Origin: Arenibacter sp. F20364
GTDB taxonomy: Bacteria > Bacteroidota > Bacteroidia > Flavobacteriales > Flavobacteriaceae
Assembly (NCBI RefSeq): GCF_023015905.1
Contig: NZ_JALKBD010000011.1
Coordinates: forward strand, 1 to 64,000
Direction of reading: 5' to 3'
Length of the DNA: 64,000 nucleotides
In this document: positions 43,274 through 53,849 of the stretch, in pieces
How positions within the stretch are numbered: position 1 is the first letter of the stretch
Layout of the letters: each line of letters opens with the position of its first letter
The notes under the pieces: model-generated
Seen by the model: the letters and a program-made list of their open reading frames with translations, nothing else
Database searches by the model: none
What the model was told of the DNA's origin: nothing
Made by a program: the position numbers and the translations under genes

Positions 43274-46200
43274 ATGAGCAAATTACAAAAAAACGCAGAC
43301 AAAGAATTTGGTTTATCGTCATGGGCAATAGATAACCCTTCCGTTATTTACGTAATGATCGGTATCTTCCTATGGATCGGATTCTCCTCCTATATGGCCA
43401 TGCCAAGGGAAGACTTTCCGGAAATCATAGAAACCAAGATTTATATAAGTACCCCTTATCCAGGTAATACAGCGGAGGATATTGAAAGGTTGATAACCGA
43501 TCCTTTGGAAGATGAATTAAAAAACATCAGTAATGTAGTAGAAATCATATCTACCTCACAGGAAGATTACTCCATTATTACGGTTGAGTTCGACGAAGAA
43601 ATTACCGTTGAAGCGGCAAAACAAAAGGTGAAGGATGAGGTAGATGGTGAAAAAGCAAGTGAAGACTGGCCTACCTTTAACGGAGCCAAAGTAGAACCTA
43701 ATGTGTTCGACCTAAATTTTTCTGAAGAAGTTCCCATAATGAACGTCAACTTTACCGGGGATTATCCAGTAGAAAAGTTGAAGGAATTTGCCGAATACCT
43801 TCAGGACGAAATTGAAAATCTTCCAGAAGTAAAAAAAGCGGACATCCGCGGAGCACAGGAAAAAGAAGTGGAGGTTGCTGTTGACGTTTACAAGATGATG
43901 GCGGCCAAAGTGAGTTTTGACGATGTAATGCAGGCCATAGGCAATGGTAACATGACCATGTCCGCAGGAAATTTAAAGATGGGTGGTCAACGCCGCACCA
44001 TACGTATCTTGGGCGAGATAGAAAATCCAAGGCAACTAGATGATTTTGTGGTAAAATCTGAGAACGGGGCCGTTTATCTTAAAGATATTGCCTCCATTCA
44101 TTTTGATGAAAAGGATAAAACCACCTATGCCAGGGAATTTGGAGAAAGTGTGGTGATGTTGGATGTAAAAAAACGCGCAGGCCAAAATGCCATATCGGCT
44201 TCGGATAAGATCAAGGAAATAGTTAAGACTACTAGGGCAAACTATTTTCCCCAAGATCTTCATATTTCCATAGCCAACGATTCCTCTACTAGAACTCTGA
44301 ACCAAGTGGACGACCTGGTCAATAATATCATTTTCGGAATTATTTTGGTCGTAGGGGTACTTATGTTCTTTTTAGGATTCCGAAATGCCCTTTTTGTGGG
44401 TTTTGCCATACCTATGTCCATGTTCATGTCCTTTATGATCCTGTCCTGGTTAGGCTACACGCTTAATACCATGATTTTGTTTGGAATGATCATGGGATTG
44501 GGAATGTTGGTGGATAATGGTATTGTGGTCGTTGAAAACGTGTATCGTTTAATGGATGAGGGAATGCCTCGCATAGAAGCGGCGAAAAAGGGGATTGGTG
44601 AAATTGCCTTTCCAATTATTATTTCCACGGCAACCACGGTTGCAGCCTTTGTTCCTTTAGGACTATGGCCAGGAATATTTGGGCAATTTATGATCTATTT
44701 TCCAATCACCTTGTCCGTTGTATTGGGATCCTCCCTGTTTGTGGCCATATTTATGAACTCTATGTTGGTTTCCAACTTTATGGATACCGAAGAAAAAGAG
44801 CTGACCTTAAAACAGTTGATACGCATCAGTAGTATTATGGGCGGATTTGGCTTATTGATACTCTTGTTCGGTGGCCCGGTGAGAGGCCTGGGATCGGTAT
44901 TGATAGTAACGGCAGCTATGTTTTGGATATACAAATATCTATTGAAAAAATGGGCGCTGCGTTTTCAGAAAAATACAATGACCCGTTTTGAAAACTGGTA
45001 TGAGGTAAGATTGGTACATGCCTTGAGGGGGAAAAATGTATACTGGTATTTTGGGATAACGGCAATGCTTTTGGTAGTGGTATTTATGCTATTCGGAATG
45101 TCAGTTGGTAGCGGAAGGACCAAAATAGAATTCTTCCCGGACAACATCCCCAATGAAATATATGTCTATATAGAATATCCTGAGGGGACGGCCATAGAAA
45201 AAACCAATGAAATTACCCTTGATATTGAAAAAAGAGTATATGCCATTATCAACGAAGATAAGTATATGGACAATGGTGAAAACTTTATGATGACCTCTGC
45301 CGTATCTCAAGTAGGGGAAGGAGCGGGCAATCCTTTGGCAGATGGAGGTTCTTCAGCAGAAATGCCACATAAGGGCAAGGTCACCGTTAACTTTAGCGAG
45401 TTCAAGTACAGAAGAGGCATGAATACTGAGGAGATCCGTGCCAAGGTTCAGTCCGGACTAAGTGGTATTTATCCAGGTGTAGCCATTTCCGTGGAAAAAG
45501 AAGCCAATGGCCCACCGGCAGGTTATCCTATTAACATTGAATTGGAAGGGAAAGATTACGACCAGTTGATCAATACCGCCGAGGATATAAGAAATTTTAT
45601 AAACACTAAGAATATTGCGGGGATAGAAGAAATAAAAATAGACGTAAACAAAAGCAAGCCCTCCATGCAAGTTGCCGTAGACCGTAAGAAGGCAGGTGAA
45701 CTAGGGGTTTCTGTAGGGCAAGTGGGGAACCAATTGCGTAGGGCCCTATTTGGTGAAAAAGCCGGAGTCTTTAAGGAAGATGGGGATGATTTCGATATCA
45801 ATGTCCGCTTTAGCGAAGATTTAAGATATAATAAAAGTGCCCTTTTCAACCAAAATATTATTTTTAGGGACCAATCTACGGGCAAAATCAAGGAAATTCC
45901 TATTTCTGCTGTGGCCACCGAAAGAAATACTTCGGCCTTTAGTGCCATTAAGCACAGGGACAATAAACGTGTAGTAACCGTATATTCCGGACTTCAACCT
46001 GGTTTTACGGATGCGGCAGCCATTGTAGCCGAGATTCAAAAGGAAATGGAAGAGTTTAAAAACCTTCCTGCCGATATCAAAATAGACTATACGGGGCAGA
46101 TAGAAGAGCAGAATAAACAGATGATGTTCCTTGTAGGAGCATTTTTCACCGGTCTGGGCCTTATTATGTTGATATTGATATTTCAGTTTGGCGGTATTTC

Positions 46201-46762
46201 CAAACCACTGATTATTATGATAGCCATTTTCCTAAGTTTTATTGGGGTATTTGGAGGTCTAATGATTACTGGATGGTCTTTTGTGATCATGATGACGATG
46301 ATGGGAATAATTTCCTTGGCCGGTATTGTGGTGAACAATGGGGTGGTTCTATTGGACTATACCCAGATTCTTATAGACCGTAGAAAGGTTAAACTAGGCA
46401 TGGACGATAAAGCCCTATTGACAATGGAAGATGCAACAGAAGCCATTATTAAGGGAGGAAAAGCCAGACTTAGGCCGGTTTTATTAACGGCCATCACCAC
46501 TGTTTTAGGGTTGATCCCTTTGGCAATCGGATTGAACATCGACTTCTTTGCCTTGTTTTCGGAATTTAACCCGCATATATACGTGGGAGGGGACAACGTA
46601 GTATTTTGGGGACCATTGGCCTGGACTGTAATCTTTGGTCTGATCGTAGCCACCTTCCTAACGTTGATTATTGTACCTGTGCTGTTTAACATAACCTACA
46701 GAATAAAAATAGGGGTTAGAGGAATTGGTAAGCCAAAAACTAAGGAAGTTGCAGCTGCCTAG
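43274..46762 (+). CDS. RND-family efflux permease (AcrB/MMPL-type)
   Basis: A 1162-residue inner-membrane pump with twelve membrane helices and two large periplasmic loops (about 45-340 and 615-880). The N-terminus has the typical MPREDFPEI segment, TM4 carries the proton-relay motif GMLVDNGIVVVENVYR (two acidic residues of the usual DD-type relay are reduced to one Asp here), and the second half has SLAGIVVNNGVVLLDY. It is somewhat longer than AcrB because of insertions around residues 525-570. It is driven by the proton gradient and ends the tetR-tolC-hlyD operon; a terminator follows. Confidence 0.92.
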   Translation: MSKLQKNADKEFGLSSWAIDNPSVIYVMIGIFLWIGFSSYMAMPREDFPEIIETKIYISTPYPGNTAEDIERLITDPLEDELKNISNVVEIISTSQEDYSIITVEFDEEITVEAAKQKVKDEVDGEKASEDWPTFNGAKVEPNVFDLNFSEEVPIMNVNFTGDYPVEKLKEFAEYLQDEIENLPEVKKADIRGAQEKEVEVAVDVYKMMAAKVSFDDVMQAIGNGNMTMSAGNLKMGGQRRTIRILGEIENPRQLDDFVVKSENGAVYLKDIASIHFDEKDKTTYAREFGESVVMLDVKKRAGQNAISASDKIKEIVKTTRANYFPQDLHISIANDSSTRTLNQVDDLVNNIIFGIILVVGVLMFFLGFRNALFVGFAIPMSMFMSFMILSWLGYTLNTMILFGMIMGLGMLVDNGIVVVENVYRLMDEGMPRIEAAKKGIGEIAFPIIISTATTVAAFVPLGLWPGIFGQFMIYFPITLSVVLGSSLFVAIFMNSMLVSNFMDTEEKELTLKQLIRISSIMGGFGLLILLFGGPVRGLGSVLIVTAAMFWIYKYLLKKWALRFQKNTMTRFENWYEVRLVHALRGKNVYWYFGITAMLLVVVFMLFGMSVGSGRTKIEFFPDNIPNEIYVYIEYPEGTAIEKTNEITLDIEKRVYAIINEDKYMDNGENFMMTSAVSQVGEGAGNPLADGGSSAEMPHKGKVTVNFSEFKYRRGMNTEEIRAKVQSGLSGIYPGVAISVEKEANGPPAGYPINIELEGKDYDQLINTAEDIRNFINTKNIAGIEEIKIDVNKSKPSMQVAVDRKKAGELGVSVGQVGNQLRRALFGEKAGVFKEDGDDFDINVRFSEDLRYNKSALFNQNIIFRDQSTGKIKEIPISAVATERNTSAFSAIKHRDNKRVVTVYSGLQPGFTDAAAIVAEIQKEMEEFKNLPADIKIDYTGQIEEQNKQMMFLVGAFFTGLGLIMLILIFQFGGISKPLIIMIAIFLSFIGVFGGLMITGWSFVIMMTMMGIISLAGIVVNNGVVLLDYTQILIDRRKVKLGMDDKALLTMEDATEAIIKGGKARLRPVLLTAITTVLGLIPLAIGLNIDFFALFSEFNPHIYVGGDNVVFWGPLAWTVIFGLIVATFLTLIIVPVLFNITYRIKIGVRGIGKPKTKEVAAA

Positions 46763-46780
46763 GTTATTTGCTCCCAAATA

Positions 46781-46817
46781 AAAAAGAGCCTGTTTTGACA
46801 AAACCGGCTCTTTTTTT
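46781..46817. terminator. Terminator after the RND operon
   Basis: AAAAAGAGCC (46781-46790) pairs with GGCTCTTTTT (46806-46815), with an inner GTTTT/AAAAC stem, and a run of seven T follows on the plus strand. The A-run on the left also makes it usable from the minus strand. Confidence 0.9.
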
Positions 46818-47000
46818 GCACTAAACCTGTACTTTGTCCAACAAGACAACTGCCCTGTTAGGGAAATACCCGGGGAATTATCGGCTCCAGAAGCCTTTAA
46901 GAAAAACTTGGCCTTTGGAAGCAATATTATGGTCTAATATCATTCTCCCTTACACGAATAATGCGCTCCAGAACGGATTCCGGCAAGATCCAAAACAAAA

Positions 47001-47025
47001 AAACCCGGCGATATACGCCGGGTTT
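47001..47025 (-). terminator. Terminator after the MORN-repeat gene
   Basis: A perfect 10-bp stem, AAACCCGGCG (47001-47010) with CGCCGGGTTT (47016-47025), encloses a 5-nt loop. On the minus strand it is followed by a T-rich tract. It serves the gene ending at 47045. The 46818-47000 stretch between the two terminators has no gene I can support. Confidence 0.88.
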
Positions 47026-47044
47026 CCAATTCAAAAAAAAATTA

Positions 47045-47395
47045 TTATTTATTGACTGCCAATTGACCCACACTGTTCCATTCGGTAACATTGGCTATTT
47101 TGCTATCAACAAAATCTACTTCTTTTAATTTTTTGGCATCCCAGAAGAACCATTTTCCTGATTTCTTTCCATCGGAATATTCCCCCATAGCAATTTTCTT
47201 TCCATCTTCATCATACATTTTCCATTCCCCATGAAGTTTTCCATTAAGGAATTGACCCTCTTGGGAAACTACTCCGTTGTCATGAAAGTAAGTGGCTTTT
47301 AACATTTCACCATCTTGTTCAAATTCAGGTTTTATATCTTGTGCGTTGATTACAACTGAAAATATTAGTGCAAAAATTAGTGTTATTCCTTTCAT
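47045..47395 (-). CDS. Secreted MORN-repeat (YwqK-like) protein
   Basis: A 116-residue exported protein. A signal peptide ends near NAQ (residue 19). Two to three MORN_2-type repeats follow, with SQEGQFLNGKLHGEWKMYD and MGEYSDGKKSGKWFFWD as the best copies. Such repeats are found in YwqK-type proteins, which were described as antitoxin-like, but a secreted copy like this is more likely an envelope protein of unknown role. It has its own terminator and stands alone. Confidence 0.8.
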   Translation of the reverse strand: MKGITLIFALIFSVVINAQDIKPEFEQDGEMLKATYFHDNGVVSQEGQFLNGKLHGEWKMYDEDGKKIAMGEYSDGKKSGKWFFWDAKKLKEVDFVDSKIANVTEWNSVGQLAVNK

Positions 47396-47534
47396 TTTAT
47401 TTGGGATTTTAAATTTATCAATAATCTCTTAACGAAATAAAGATACATATATTTTACGAAAAATAAACCTTTAGTTAACATTAAATTTACATTGAGTCGC
47501 TAAATACCTGTTTTTGAAGTATTTACAAAATAAA

Positions 47535-47559
47535 GAAACTCCCTGAAATAGGGAGCTTC
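47535..47559 (-). terminator. Terminator after susCD
   Basis: On the minus strand, a 10-bp stem (47550-47559 with 47535-47544, one G-T pair) with a 5-nt loop is followed by a T-rich tract (complement of 47522-47534). It lies 38 bp past the susD-like stop. Confidence 0.75.
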
Positions 47560-47596
47560 TGTTTTAATCGATAATTTGCTACGTTACATAGCCAAA

Positions 47597-48877
47597 TTAT
47601 TGGCCCTCATTCTGTGGGATAGGAAATTGTGTTACCCTATTGTCTCCCGTCCTGTCTATTACCAACTCATCCAGTCTATCAAACCTTCTTAAATCTATCC
47701 AGCGATGACCCTCGGCAAATAAGGAATATCTTCGTTCGTACAATAGCCTGTCCTCATCCACACTGCCTGGAACAACTGGGCCAAGTCCAGCAGCATTTCT
47801 AACGACATTTATCGCCATTTCAGCTTCTCCGGGATTATCGGTCATATTAGCCTCGGCATATAAAAGAATTAGTTCCTCATTTCTGATCATGGCTACAGGA
47901 TCCGTGTTGGACTCATAAATATATACATCATGGGTGCCTGGGGTTAAATCAGCAATATTAAGTGGTCCATCAGTTCTTAAAACGGCCTTATTTAACCTAT
48001 TATCCCCTGCCTCCGCCGAATTAATAAAATCCGGATGTGCAATTCTAGCGTTGGCTCCGGTAGAATTAAGGGCAAAGAATAGCTGATTCAATTCATCCGA
48101 ACCCGCTGCCGCAAATTGGTAATATGCCCCTAGGTACATGTCTTCCGTGAAGTCCATGAAAGAATCGTCCAAGGCACTGAGTACAAGTGAATAATTCCCT
48201 TGATAAGCCGCTACCCTAGCCGTCAAAGCCCTATTAAATTCCAAATAGGAAACCCCCAAAGTATTTGGGGAAACATCACCACCAGTAGCCAGATCCGTGG
48301 CCGCACTGTTTAACAGGTCCAAAATGGTGGTAAGTGCGGCATCGTAGCCCTCAAAACCTCCCAAATTATCAGGATCGGCTACATCCGTACGTATACCATT
48401 TTGATATAACATGTTTAATACGGTCAACAATTCATGTGCTTTTATGGTATTGGCAAACCCCCTAATAGCCCCTTTCTCGGCATCGGTAAAATCTGTTGTA
48501 GTGTTCTCCAAACCTTCCAGCAGAAGGTTACATTCCTTCACTACCGCATATCTGGCGGCGTAAGGAGTTGTAAGATAAAAGGCATTGTCATCCAATACAC
48601 CTGTCATAAGATCTCCCGTCCATCTGGGATCGGAACTCTGATGTCTCCAATAATCCCTTCCGACTACAGAAATAACATCTACCTGCGTATTCAATCGATC
48701 TCTCATGTCGGCTAAAATTCCAGATACCACTTGAGGAAGTTCAGGTCTGGATACTCCTTCCGAAATAGATGCGGTTTCCGGTCCATTAAGATCTTTCCCA
48801 TCTTCAATGGTACAACCAAAAACCAGCAGTCCGATCATGGTCATAAATAGAACTTTTATTTTATTTGTGATTTTCAT
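47597..48877 (-). CDS. SusD/RagB-family surface lipoprotein
   Basis: A 426-residue surface lipoprotein. The lipobox is LLVFGC with Cys near residue 22. The TPR-type helical body and the C-terminal signature RRYSLFAEGHRWIDLRRF are clear, and LILLYAEANM is present. It is shorter than many SusD proteins (about 500 residues), so some surface loops are reduced. It binds a nutrient and hands it to the SusC-like channel encoded 17 bp upstream. No glycoside hydrolase, sulfatase or dedicated regulator lies nearby, so the substrate cannot be predicted. Confidence 0.92.
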   Translation of the reverse strand: MKITNKIKVLFMTMIGLLVFGCTIEDGKDLNGPETASISEGVSRPELPQVVSGILADMRDRLNTQVDVISVVGRDYWRHQSSDPRWTGDLMTGVLDDNAFYLTTPYAARYAVVKECNLLLEGLENTTTDFTDAEKGAIRGFANTIKAHELLTVLNMLYQNGIRTDVADPDNLGGFEGYDAALTTILDLLNSAATDLATGGDVSPNTLGVSYLEFNRALTARVAAYQGNYSLVLSALDDSFMDFTEDMYLGAYYQFAAAGSDELNQLFFALNSTGANARIAHPDFINSAEAGDNRLNKAVLRTDGPLNIADLTPGTHDVYIYESNTDPVAMIRNEELILLYAEANMTDNPGEAEMAINVVRNAAGLGPVVPGSVDEDRLLYERRYSLFAEGHRWIDLRRFDRLDELVIDRTGDNRVTQFPIPQNEGQ

Positions 48878-48894
48878 AGTATTATTTTTAAATG

Positions 48895-51867
48895 TTATAG
48901 TCCAATTGACAAGTGAAACATAAATCTTTTGGACGATGGAAATGGCGCCACTTCAATTCCTATCCCTGCGGCAGCTGAACCAAAATTGGATACCTCTGGA
49001 TCATAACTGTTATAATCAAAAATATTGATGATATTGTGTCCTGAAAGTCCAACTTTTACATTGGAAACATTGCCATTAAATAGTTTCTGTAACGTGTTTT
49101 CCGGAAGGTTATAATACAACCCTATCTCCCTTAATTTTAAATAAGATGCATCTTCAACAAAGGGATCGGCAAAACCCGCTCCAAATGCACTTTTTCTATA
49201 ATCACCATTGTTCAAAGTTCCTGATGGGTCCAAATTCATCTCATCGTAATCGGCACTAGTGTTACCAAAATCCGAGAGCAGCCTACTAAGATTTACATTG
49301 TCTCCCCCCTTCTTCCAGTGCCAAAAAAATGACAGTGTAAAATCTTTGTACTTGAAATTATTATTGAAGGACATTTGAAAATCGGGCTCGGCATCTCCCA
49401 ATGCCACAACGTTACCATTTTCGTCATTCCCAACAATCTGGGTGGCACTTTTACCTTCTTCTATCCTAAACGTTCCCAAACCGGTACCAAAACCTTGGGT
49501 ATCAAAGGAAGCAACAGTCAATTTCGTTATTTCCGATCTATTTCTAAACCAAATTATACCGGAATCCCAGGAAAAATTTTCCGTGTCAAAGGCGTTTACG
49601 TTTAAACCTATTTCCGCTCCTTTATTTTCTAGGGAACCGGCATTGGCCCAACGAAAAGAGTGTCCAGAGGAAGGCTCATTATCTGCCTGAAGTATTAGGT
49701 CTTCCACTTTTTTATTATACCAAGTGAATTCCATGGTTACCCTGTTGTTAAAGAATCCTGCATCCAAACCTACTTCAAACTCCTTTTGTCTTTCAGGTTG
49801 TATAGATGGATCTCCAAGGGTTGCAGGGGTAATAATCCCTACATTACCACTTATCAAAGAATTGATGTAAGTTGTAAATAACGCCCCATTGGGAGCAAAG
49901 TTACCTGCTTCCCCGTAAGCTGCCCTCAGTTTAATCTGATTGATCGGTTCAACATTCCAAAAATCAAAGTTGTGGATATTTGCCGCCACTGAGGCTTTTG
50001 GATAGTAAAACAACTTATTTGCATCACCATTATTGGAAGACTTATCTCCTCTTATACCAAGGGTTCCAACAATTTTATCCTGGTAATTAACTTCTTCCTG
50101 AACGAAAAAACCAGCATCCTCCTGCTCCAACCTAAATTGGTCCACTTTAACATTGGCTGCCTGATCCACGTTTTGCTCCGAAGCTATTAAACCTGTTGAA
50201 GTAACCCTAACTGTATTTTGGGAGAATTGTTCATTGGTAACACCCGCTTGGGTGGTAAAGCTAAGCTCATTATCTGTCCGGAAATTATGTACCAAAAATC
50301 CCGAAAAGTTCGCATCGGTATTCTGGGTAGTACCGTCAGAGGACAAACCATCAACTCCCCCTACGGTTGGACTCATAAACTGCAACTCCCTTGGAAAAAA
50401 AACTGTGGTTTTTAGGGTATAGGTATCAACACCGGCCTTTAAAATCATTTTCAAACTTTGATTTTCATTTCTAAATAAATTAACATCCAAAGCCCCACCT
50501 GCTATTAATCGGCTTACAGATTCATTATTTGTCATGACATCACGGGTATGAATTTGATTGGAGGAATTAGCAGGGTGATCAGGATAATTACCATCCGCAT
50601 CGGGAAGCAAATAGTCCCAAGGTCTAGTAAACAAAAGGGAAACACCTATAGTAGTATTGGAGTTGTCATTGTTAAAGAATCCCCTATCCGCACTGGACTT
50701 CAAGTAATTTCCGGTCAAGGATAATTTAATATCGTCTGTTATCCTATGGTCAACATTTAACCTAAGCGATTGTTTGGAAGCTCCTGTCCTCTTGACAATT
50801 CCATCTTCCTCATTATTGGTAAAACTCCCAAAAAATGAGGTCTTTTCGCCCCCACCTGAAATACTAACATTGGTATTGGTGATAAATCCTTTTTCACCAT
50901 ATATCACCTTCTCATAGTCCCTTAATCTTCCCGCAGATTCAGCTGCAGTATATAAGGCCCCTTCTCCATAAACACTCTCTGCCAAGGCCGCGGTCCAATT
51001 TCTTTGTCCAAGCAGGTTTACCGCCTCATTCCATCCTAATGCCTGTGAAACATTTATTTTTGTTTTCCCAGCCTTCCCTTTCTTAGTTGTAATAATAATT
51101 ACACCGGCCGCTGCCCTTGATCCGTAAATTGCGGAGGCAGAAGCACCTTTAAGAATCTCGATATTTTGAATGTCGTCTGGATTAATATCTGCAATTCTGT
51201 TCGATGCATTATCCTGTGAATCGGTAGAGGAAGCCCCTCCACCTGCAGCATTGGAAATTTCGTTTAATCCCCCCGCATATACACTATTATTGTTCACATA
51301 TACCCCATCTATAATATACAGTGGTTGACCCTGCCCATTAATGGAGGTTACCCCTCTTAATTTTACGGACATCCCACCCCCAGGTGCTCCGGAGGCGGCT
51401 GTAATTTGCGCACCCGCAAATTTCCCGGCCAAGGCACCGTCCAAAGTTTGAGGAGGCGTCCTCCCCGTTAACTCGTCGGCAGATACCGAAGCAACAGCAT
51501 TGGCCGCATTACTTCTCTTAACCGATGTGGCCAGACCCGTTACAACAACCTCTTCCAAACCGGTTGCCGATTCGTCCAAAACCACATTTAAAGTACTTGG
51601 CCCGCTTACCTGCATTTCCTTGGAGGCATACCCCAAAGAGGAAAACACTAGCGTGGATGGAAAACTATCGACAGAAAGTTCGTAATTACCATCAAAATCC
51701 GTAGTAGTCCCCGTAGTGGTTCCTTTAATAACCACATTTACCCCAGGAAGTGGATCTCCCAGACCCGAGTCTGTTACCGTTCCTCTAACAACATCCTGAG
51801 CCAATAACAACAAAGGTGCCATTAAGAAAAATAAGAACATGTTCTTCTTAATTAATTTCTGTTTCAT
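48895..51867 (-). CDS. SusC/RagA-family TonB-linked transporter
   Basis: A 990-residue TonB-dependent transporter. A signal peptide (FLFFLMAPLLLLAQ) is followed by a CarboxypepD_reg-like domain (about 25-100), a TonB-box region (LEEVVVTGLATSVKR) and a plug with NIEILKGASASAIYGSRAAAG, then a large barrel with FMFHLSIGL at the C-terminus. It forms the channel of a SusCD nutrient pair. The TonB-box is of the usual EVVVTG form. The 180-bp space to the divergent aspS holds its promoter, for which no clear -7 box was found. Confidence 0.93.
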   Translation of the reverse strand: MKQKLIKKNMFLFFLMAPLLLLAQDVVRGTVTDSGLGDPLPGVNVVIKGTTTGTTTDFDGNYELSVDSFPSTLVFSSLGYASKEMQVSGPSTLNVVLDESATGLEEVVVTGLATSVKRSNAANAVASVSADELTGRTPPQTLDGALAGKFAGAQITAASGAPGGGMSVKLRGVTSINGQGQPLYIIDGVYVNNNSVYAGGLNEISNAAGGGASSTDSQDNASNRIADINPDDIQNIEILKGASASAIYGSRAAAGVIIITTKKGKAGKTKINVSQALGWNEAVNLLGQRNWTAALAESVYGEGALYTAAESAGRLRDYEKVIYGEKGFITNTNVSISGGGEKTSFFGSFTNNEEDGIVKRTGASKQSLRLNVDHRITDDIKLSLTGNYLKSSADRGFFNNDNSNTTIGVSLLFTRPWDYLLPDADGNYPDHPANSSNQIHTRDVMTNNESVSRLIAGGALDVNLFRNENQSLKMILKAGVDTYTLKTTVFFPRELQFMSPTVGGVDGLSSDGTTQNTDANFSGFLVHNFRTDNELSFTTQAGVTNEQFSQNTVRVTSTGLIASEQNVDQAANVKVDQFRLEQEDAGFFVQEEVNYQDKIVGTLGIRGDKSSNNGDANKLFYYPKASVAANIHNFDFWNVEPINQIKLRAAYGEAGNFAPNGALFTTYINSLISGNVGIITPATLGDPSIQPERQKEFEVGLDAGFFNNRVTMEFTWYNKKVEDLILQADNEPSSGHSFRWANAGSLENKGAEIGLNVNAFDTENFSWDSGIIWFRNRSEITKLTVASFDTQGFGTGLGTFRIEEGKSATQIVGNDENGNVVALGDAEPDFQMSFNNNFKYKDFTLSFFWHWKKGGDNVNLSRLLSDFGNTSADYDEMNLDPSGTLNNGDYRKSAFGAGFADPFVEDASYLKLREIGLYYNLPENTLQKLFNGNVSNVKVGLSGHNIINIFDYNSYDPEVSNFGSAAAGIGIEVAPFPSSKRFMFHLSIGL

Positions 51868-51991
51868 ATTATTAAGTTTCGTTAGAATTATATACTAAAA
51901 TAAGTAAGTTTTGTTAATATTCTCTAAAAAAAATTAGAATTTGACAAAATTTTGTTACACATTTTTACAATATCCTAATTGCGTATATTTT

Positions 51992-52022
51992 TTTCAGCTT
52001 ACCCTATTACTTCTTACATTTG
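51992..52022 (+). promoter_or_regulatory. Candidate promoter of aspS
   Basis: TTTC (51992-51995), 19 bp and TACATTTG (52015-52022) fit the TTTG-N19-TAnnTTTG consensus with one mismatch. The start point near 52028 would leave a leader of about 20 nt before the ATG at 52047 and excludes the upstream TTG at 52020 as translation start. Confidence 0.6.
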
Positions 52023-52046
52023 CCTTTTCTTAGACGATATAAAAAG

Positions 52047-53795
52047 ATGTATAGAAGTCATAATTGCGGTGAATTGCGGGAAACCCATCAACAGGCAGAA
52101 GTAACCTTGTCAGGATGGGTACAAACAGTAAGGGACAAAGGTTTTGTGGTATGGGCCGATCTTCGGGATCGATATGGTATTACCCAGCTCATTTTTGATG
52201 AGGAACGTTCTTCCAAAGAGATTATGGAAATCGCAAAATCCTTGGGTCGCGAATTTGTAATACAGGTCCAAGGAACCGTAATTGAAAGAACTTCAAAAAA
52301 CCCAAACATACCTACGGGAAATGTGGAAGTACTGGTCTCTGAGATCAAAATACTTAACAAATCCCTGGTTCCTCCGTTCACCATAGAAGACCAGACCGAT
52401 GGCGGCGAAGATATCCGCATGAAATTCCGATATCTGGACATCCGTAGAAATCCTGTAAAGAACAACCTCATTTTTCGGCATAAAGTAGCCATTGAGGTTA
52501 GAAAATATCTCTCCGACCAAGGTTTTATTGAAGTGGAAACACCTTATTTAATAAAATCTACCCCGGAGGGTGCCCGAGATTTTGTAGTTCCAAGCAGAAT
52601 GAACGAAGGCCAGTTCTATGCCTTGCCACAATCGCCCCAAACATTTAAACAGTTGTTAATGGTCGGGGGGATGGACAAGTACTTTCAGATCGTTAAATGC
52701 TTTAGGGATGAAGACCTTAGGGCGGACCGGCAACCGGAATTTACACAAATCGACTGTGAAATGGCCTTTGTGGAACAGGAAGATATTTTAAATGTTTTTG
52801 AAGGACTGACCAGGCATTTGTTAAAAGAAATAAAAGGGGTCTCCATAGACAAGTTCCCTAGAATGACTTTTGATGAGGCCATGAAAAAATATGGTAACGA
52901 TAAACCGGATATCCGTTTTGGAATGGAATTCGGCGAACTCAATGCCGTTGTGCAACATAAGGATTTTGGAATATTCAACGAAGCCGAGCTTGTAGTGGGT
53001 ATCGCCATCCCTGGGGGAGCAGCCTATACTAGAAAAGAAATTGACGCGCTTGTAGACTGGGTACGCCGGCCACAAATAGGGGCCAAAGGAATGGTCTATG
53101 CCAAATATAACGAGGACGGCTCCTTCAAATCTTCGGTAGACAAATTCTACGATCAGGGAGATCTTACAAAATGGGCAGAAGCCACCAGAGCAAAGGCAGG
53201 GGACTTAATCTGCGTTCTATCCGGTGATACCAATAAAACCAGGGCACAATTAAGTGCTCTTAGAATGGAAATAGCCCAGCGTTTAGGGTTGCGTAAAAAA
53301 GATGAGTTCGCTCCGCTTTGGGTCATAGATTTTCCGTTATTGGAACTGGACGAGGAAACAGGTCATTACCATGCCATGCACCATCCGTTCACGTCCCCCA
53401 AGCCAGGACAGTTGGAGTTATTGGATACCGATCCAGGAGCTGTAAAGGCCAACGCCTATGATTTGGTGTTGAACGGCAATGAAATTGGAGGGGGTTCCAT
53501 ACGTATTCACGATAAGCAAATACAGGCTACCATGTTCAGACATCTTGGCTTTAGTGCGGAGGAAGCAAAGGCTCAATTTGGCTTCTTAATGGATGCCTTT
53601 CAATACGGGGCACCTCCCCATGGTGGTTTGGCATTTGGGCTGGATAGGTTGGTGGCCATTTTAGGTGGTCAGGAAACTATAAGGGATTTTATTGCTTTTC
53701 CAAAAAACAACAGTGGTCGCGATGTCATGATCGATGCCCCCGCCCCCATTGACAGTTCTCAGTTGCAGGAACTTCACCTAAAATTGGATTTATAA
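52047..53795 (+). CDS. aspS: Aspartyl-tRNA synthetase
   Basis: A 582-residue class II synthetase of the bacterial type. The OB-fold anticodon-binding domain covers about 1-110 ([18 protein letters not shown]). The catalytic domain has motif 2 [18 protein letters not shown] and motif 3 [15 protein letters not shown], and the bacterial GAD insertion lies about 290-400. All motifs are intact. It charges tRNA-Asp. The ATG at 52047 gives the conserved [11 protein letters not shown] start. A terminator follows the gene. Confidence 0.96.
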   Translation: MYRSHNCGELRETHQQAEVTLSGWVQTVRDKGFVVWADLRDRYGITQLIFDEERSSKEIMEIAKSLGREFVIQVQGTVIERTSKNPNIPTGNVEVLVSEIKILNKSLVPPFTIEDQTDGGEDIRMKFRYLDIRRNPVKNNLIFRHKVAIEVRKYLSDQGFIEVETPYLIKSTPEGARDFVVPSRMNEGQFYALPQSPQTFKQLLMVGGMDKYFQIVKCFRDEDLRADRQPEFTQIDCEMAFVEQEDILNVFEGLTRHLLKEIKGVSIDKFPRMTFDEAMKKYGNDKPDIRFGMEFGELNAVVQHKDFGIFNEAELVVGIAIPGGAAYTRKEIDALVDWVRRPQIGAKGMVYAKYNEDGSFKSSVDKFYDQGDLTKWAEATRAKAGDLICVLSGDTNKTRAQLSALRMEIAQRLGLRKKDEFAPLWVIDFPLLELDEETGHYHAMHHPFTSPKPGQLELLDTDPGAVKANAYDLVLNGNEIGGGSIRIHDKQIQATMFRHLGFSAEEAKAQFGFLMDAFQYGAPPHGGLAFGLDRLVAILGGQETIRDFIAFPKNNSGRDVMIDAPAPIDSSQLQELHLKLDL

Positions 53796-53805
53796 TCTTA
53801 TCTTT

Positions 53806-53842
53806 AAAATCCTGCAGTGTTCTAACGCTGCAGGATTTTTTT
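53806..53842 (+). terminator. Terminator after aspS
   Basis: A 12-bp stem, AAAATCCTGCAG (53806-53817) with CTGCAGGATTTT (53828-53839), has a 10-nt loop and is followed by further T residues. It ends only 8 bp before the ClC gene ATG at 53850. Confidence 0.9.
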
Positions 53843-53849
53843 CAGAATC

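Noticed and set aside
46834-47055. 73-codon plus-strand frame between the two terminators
   Set aside because: It runs through the terminator hairpin at 47001-47025, so it is unlikely to be a gene.
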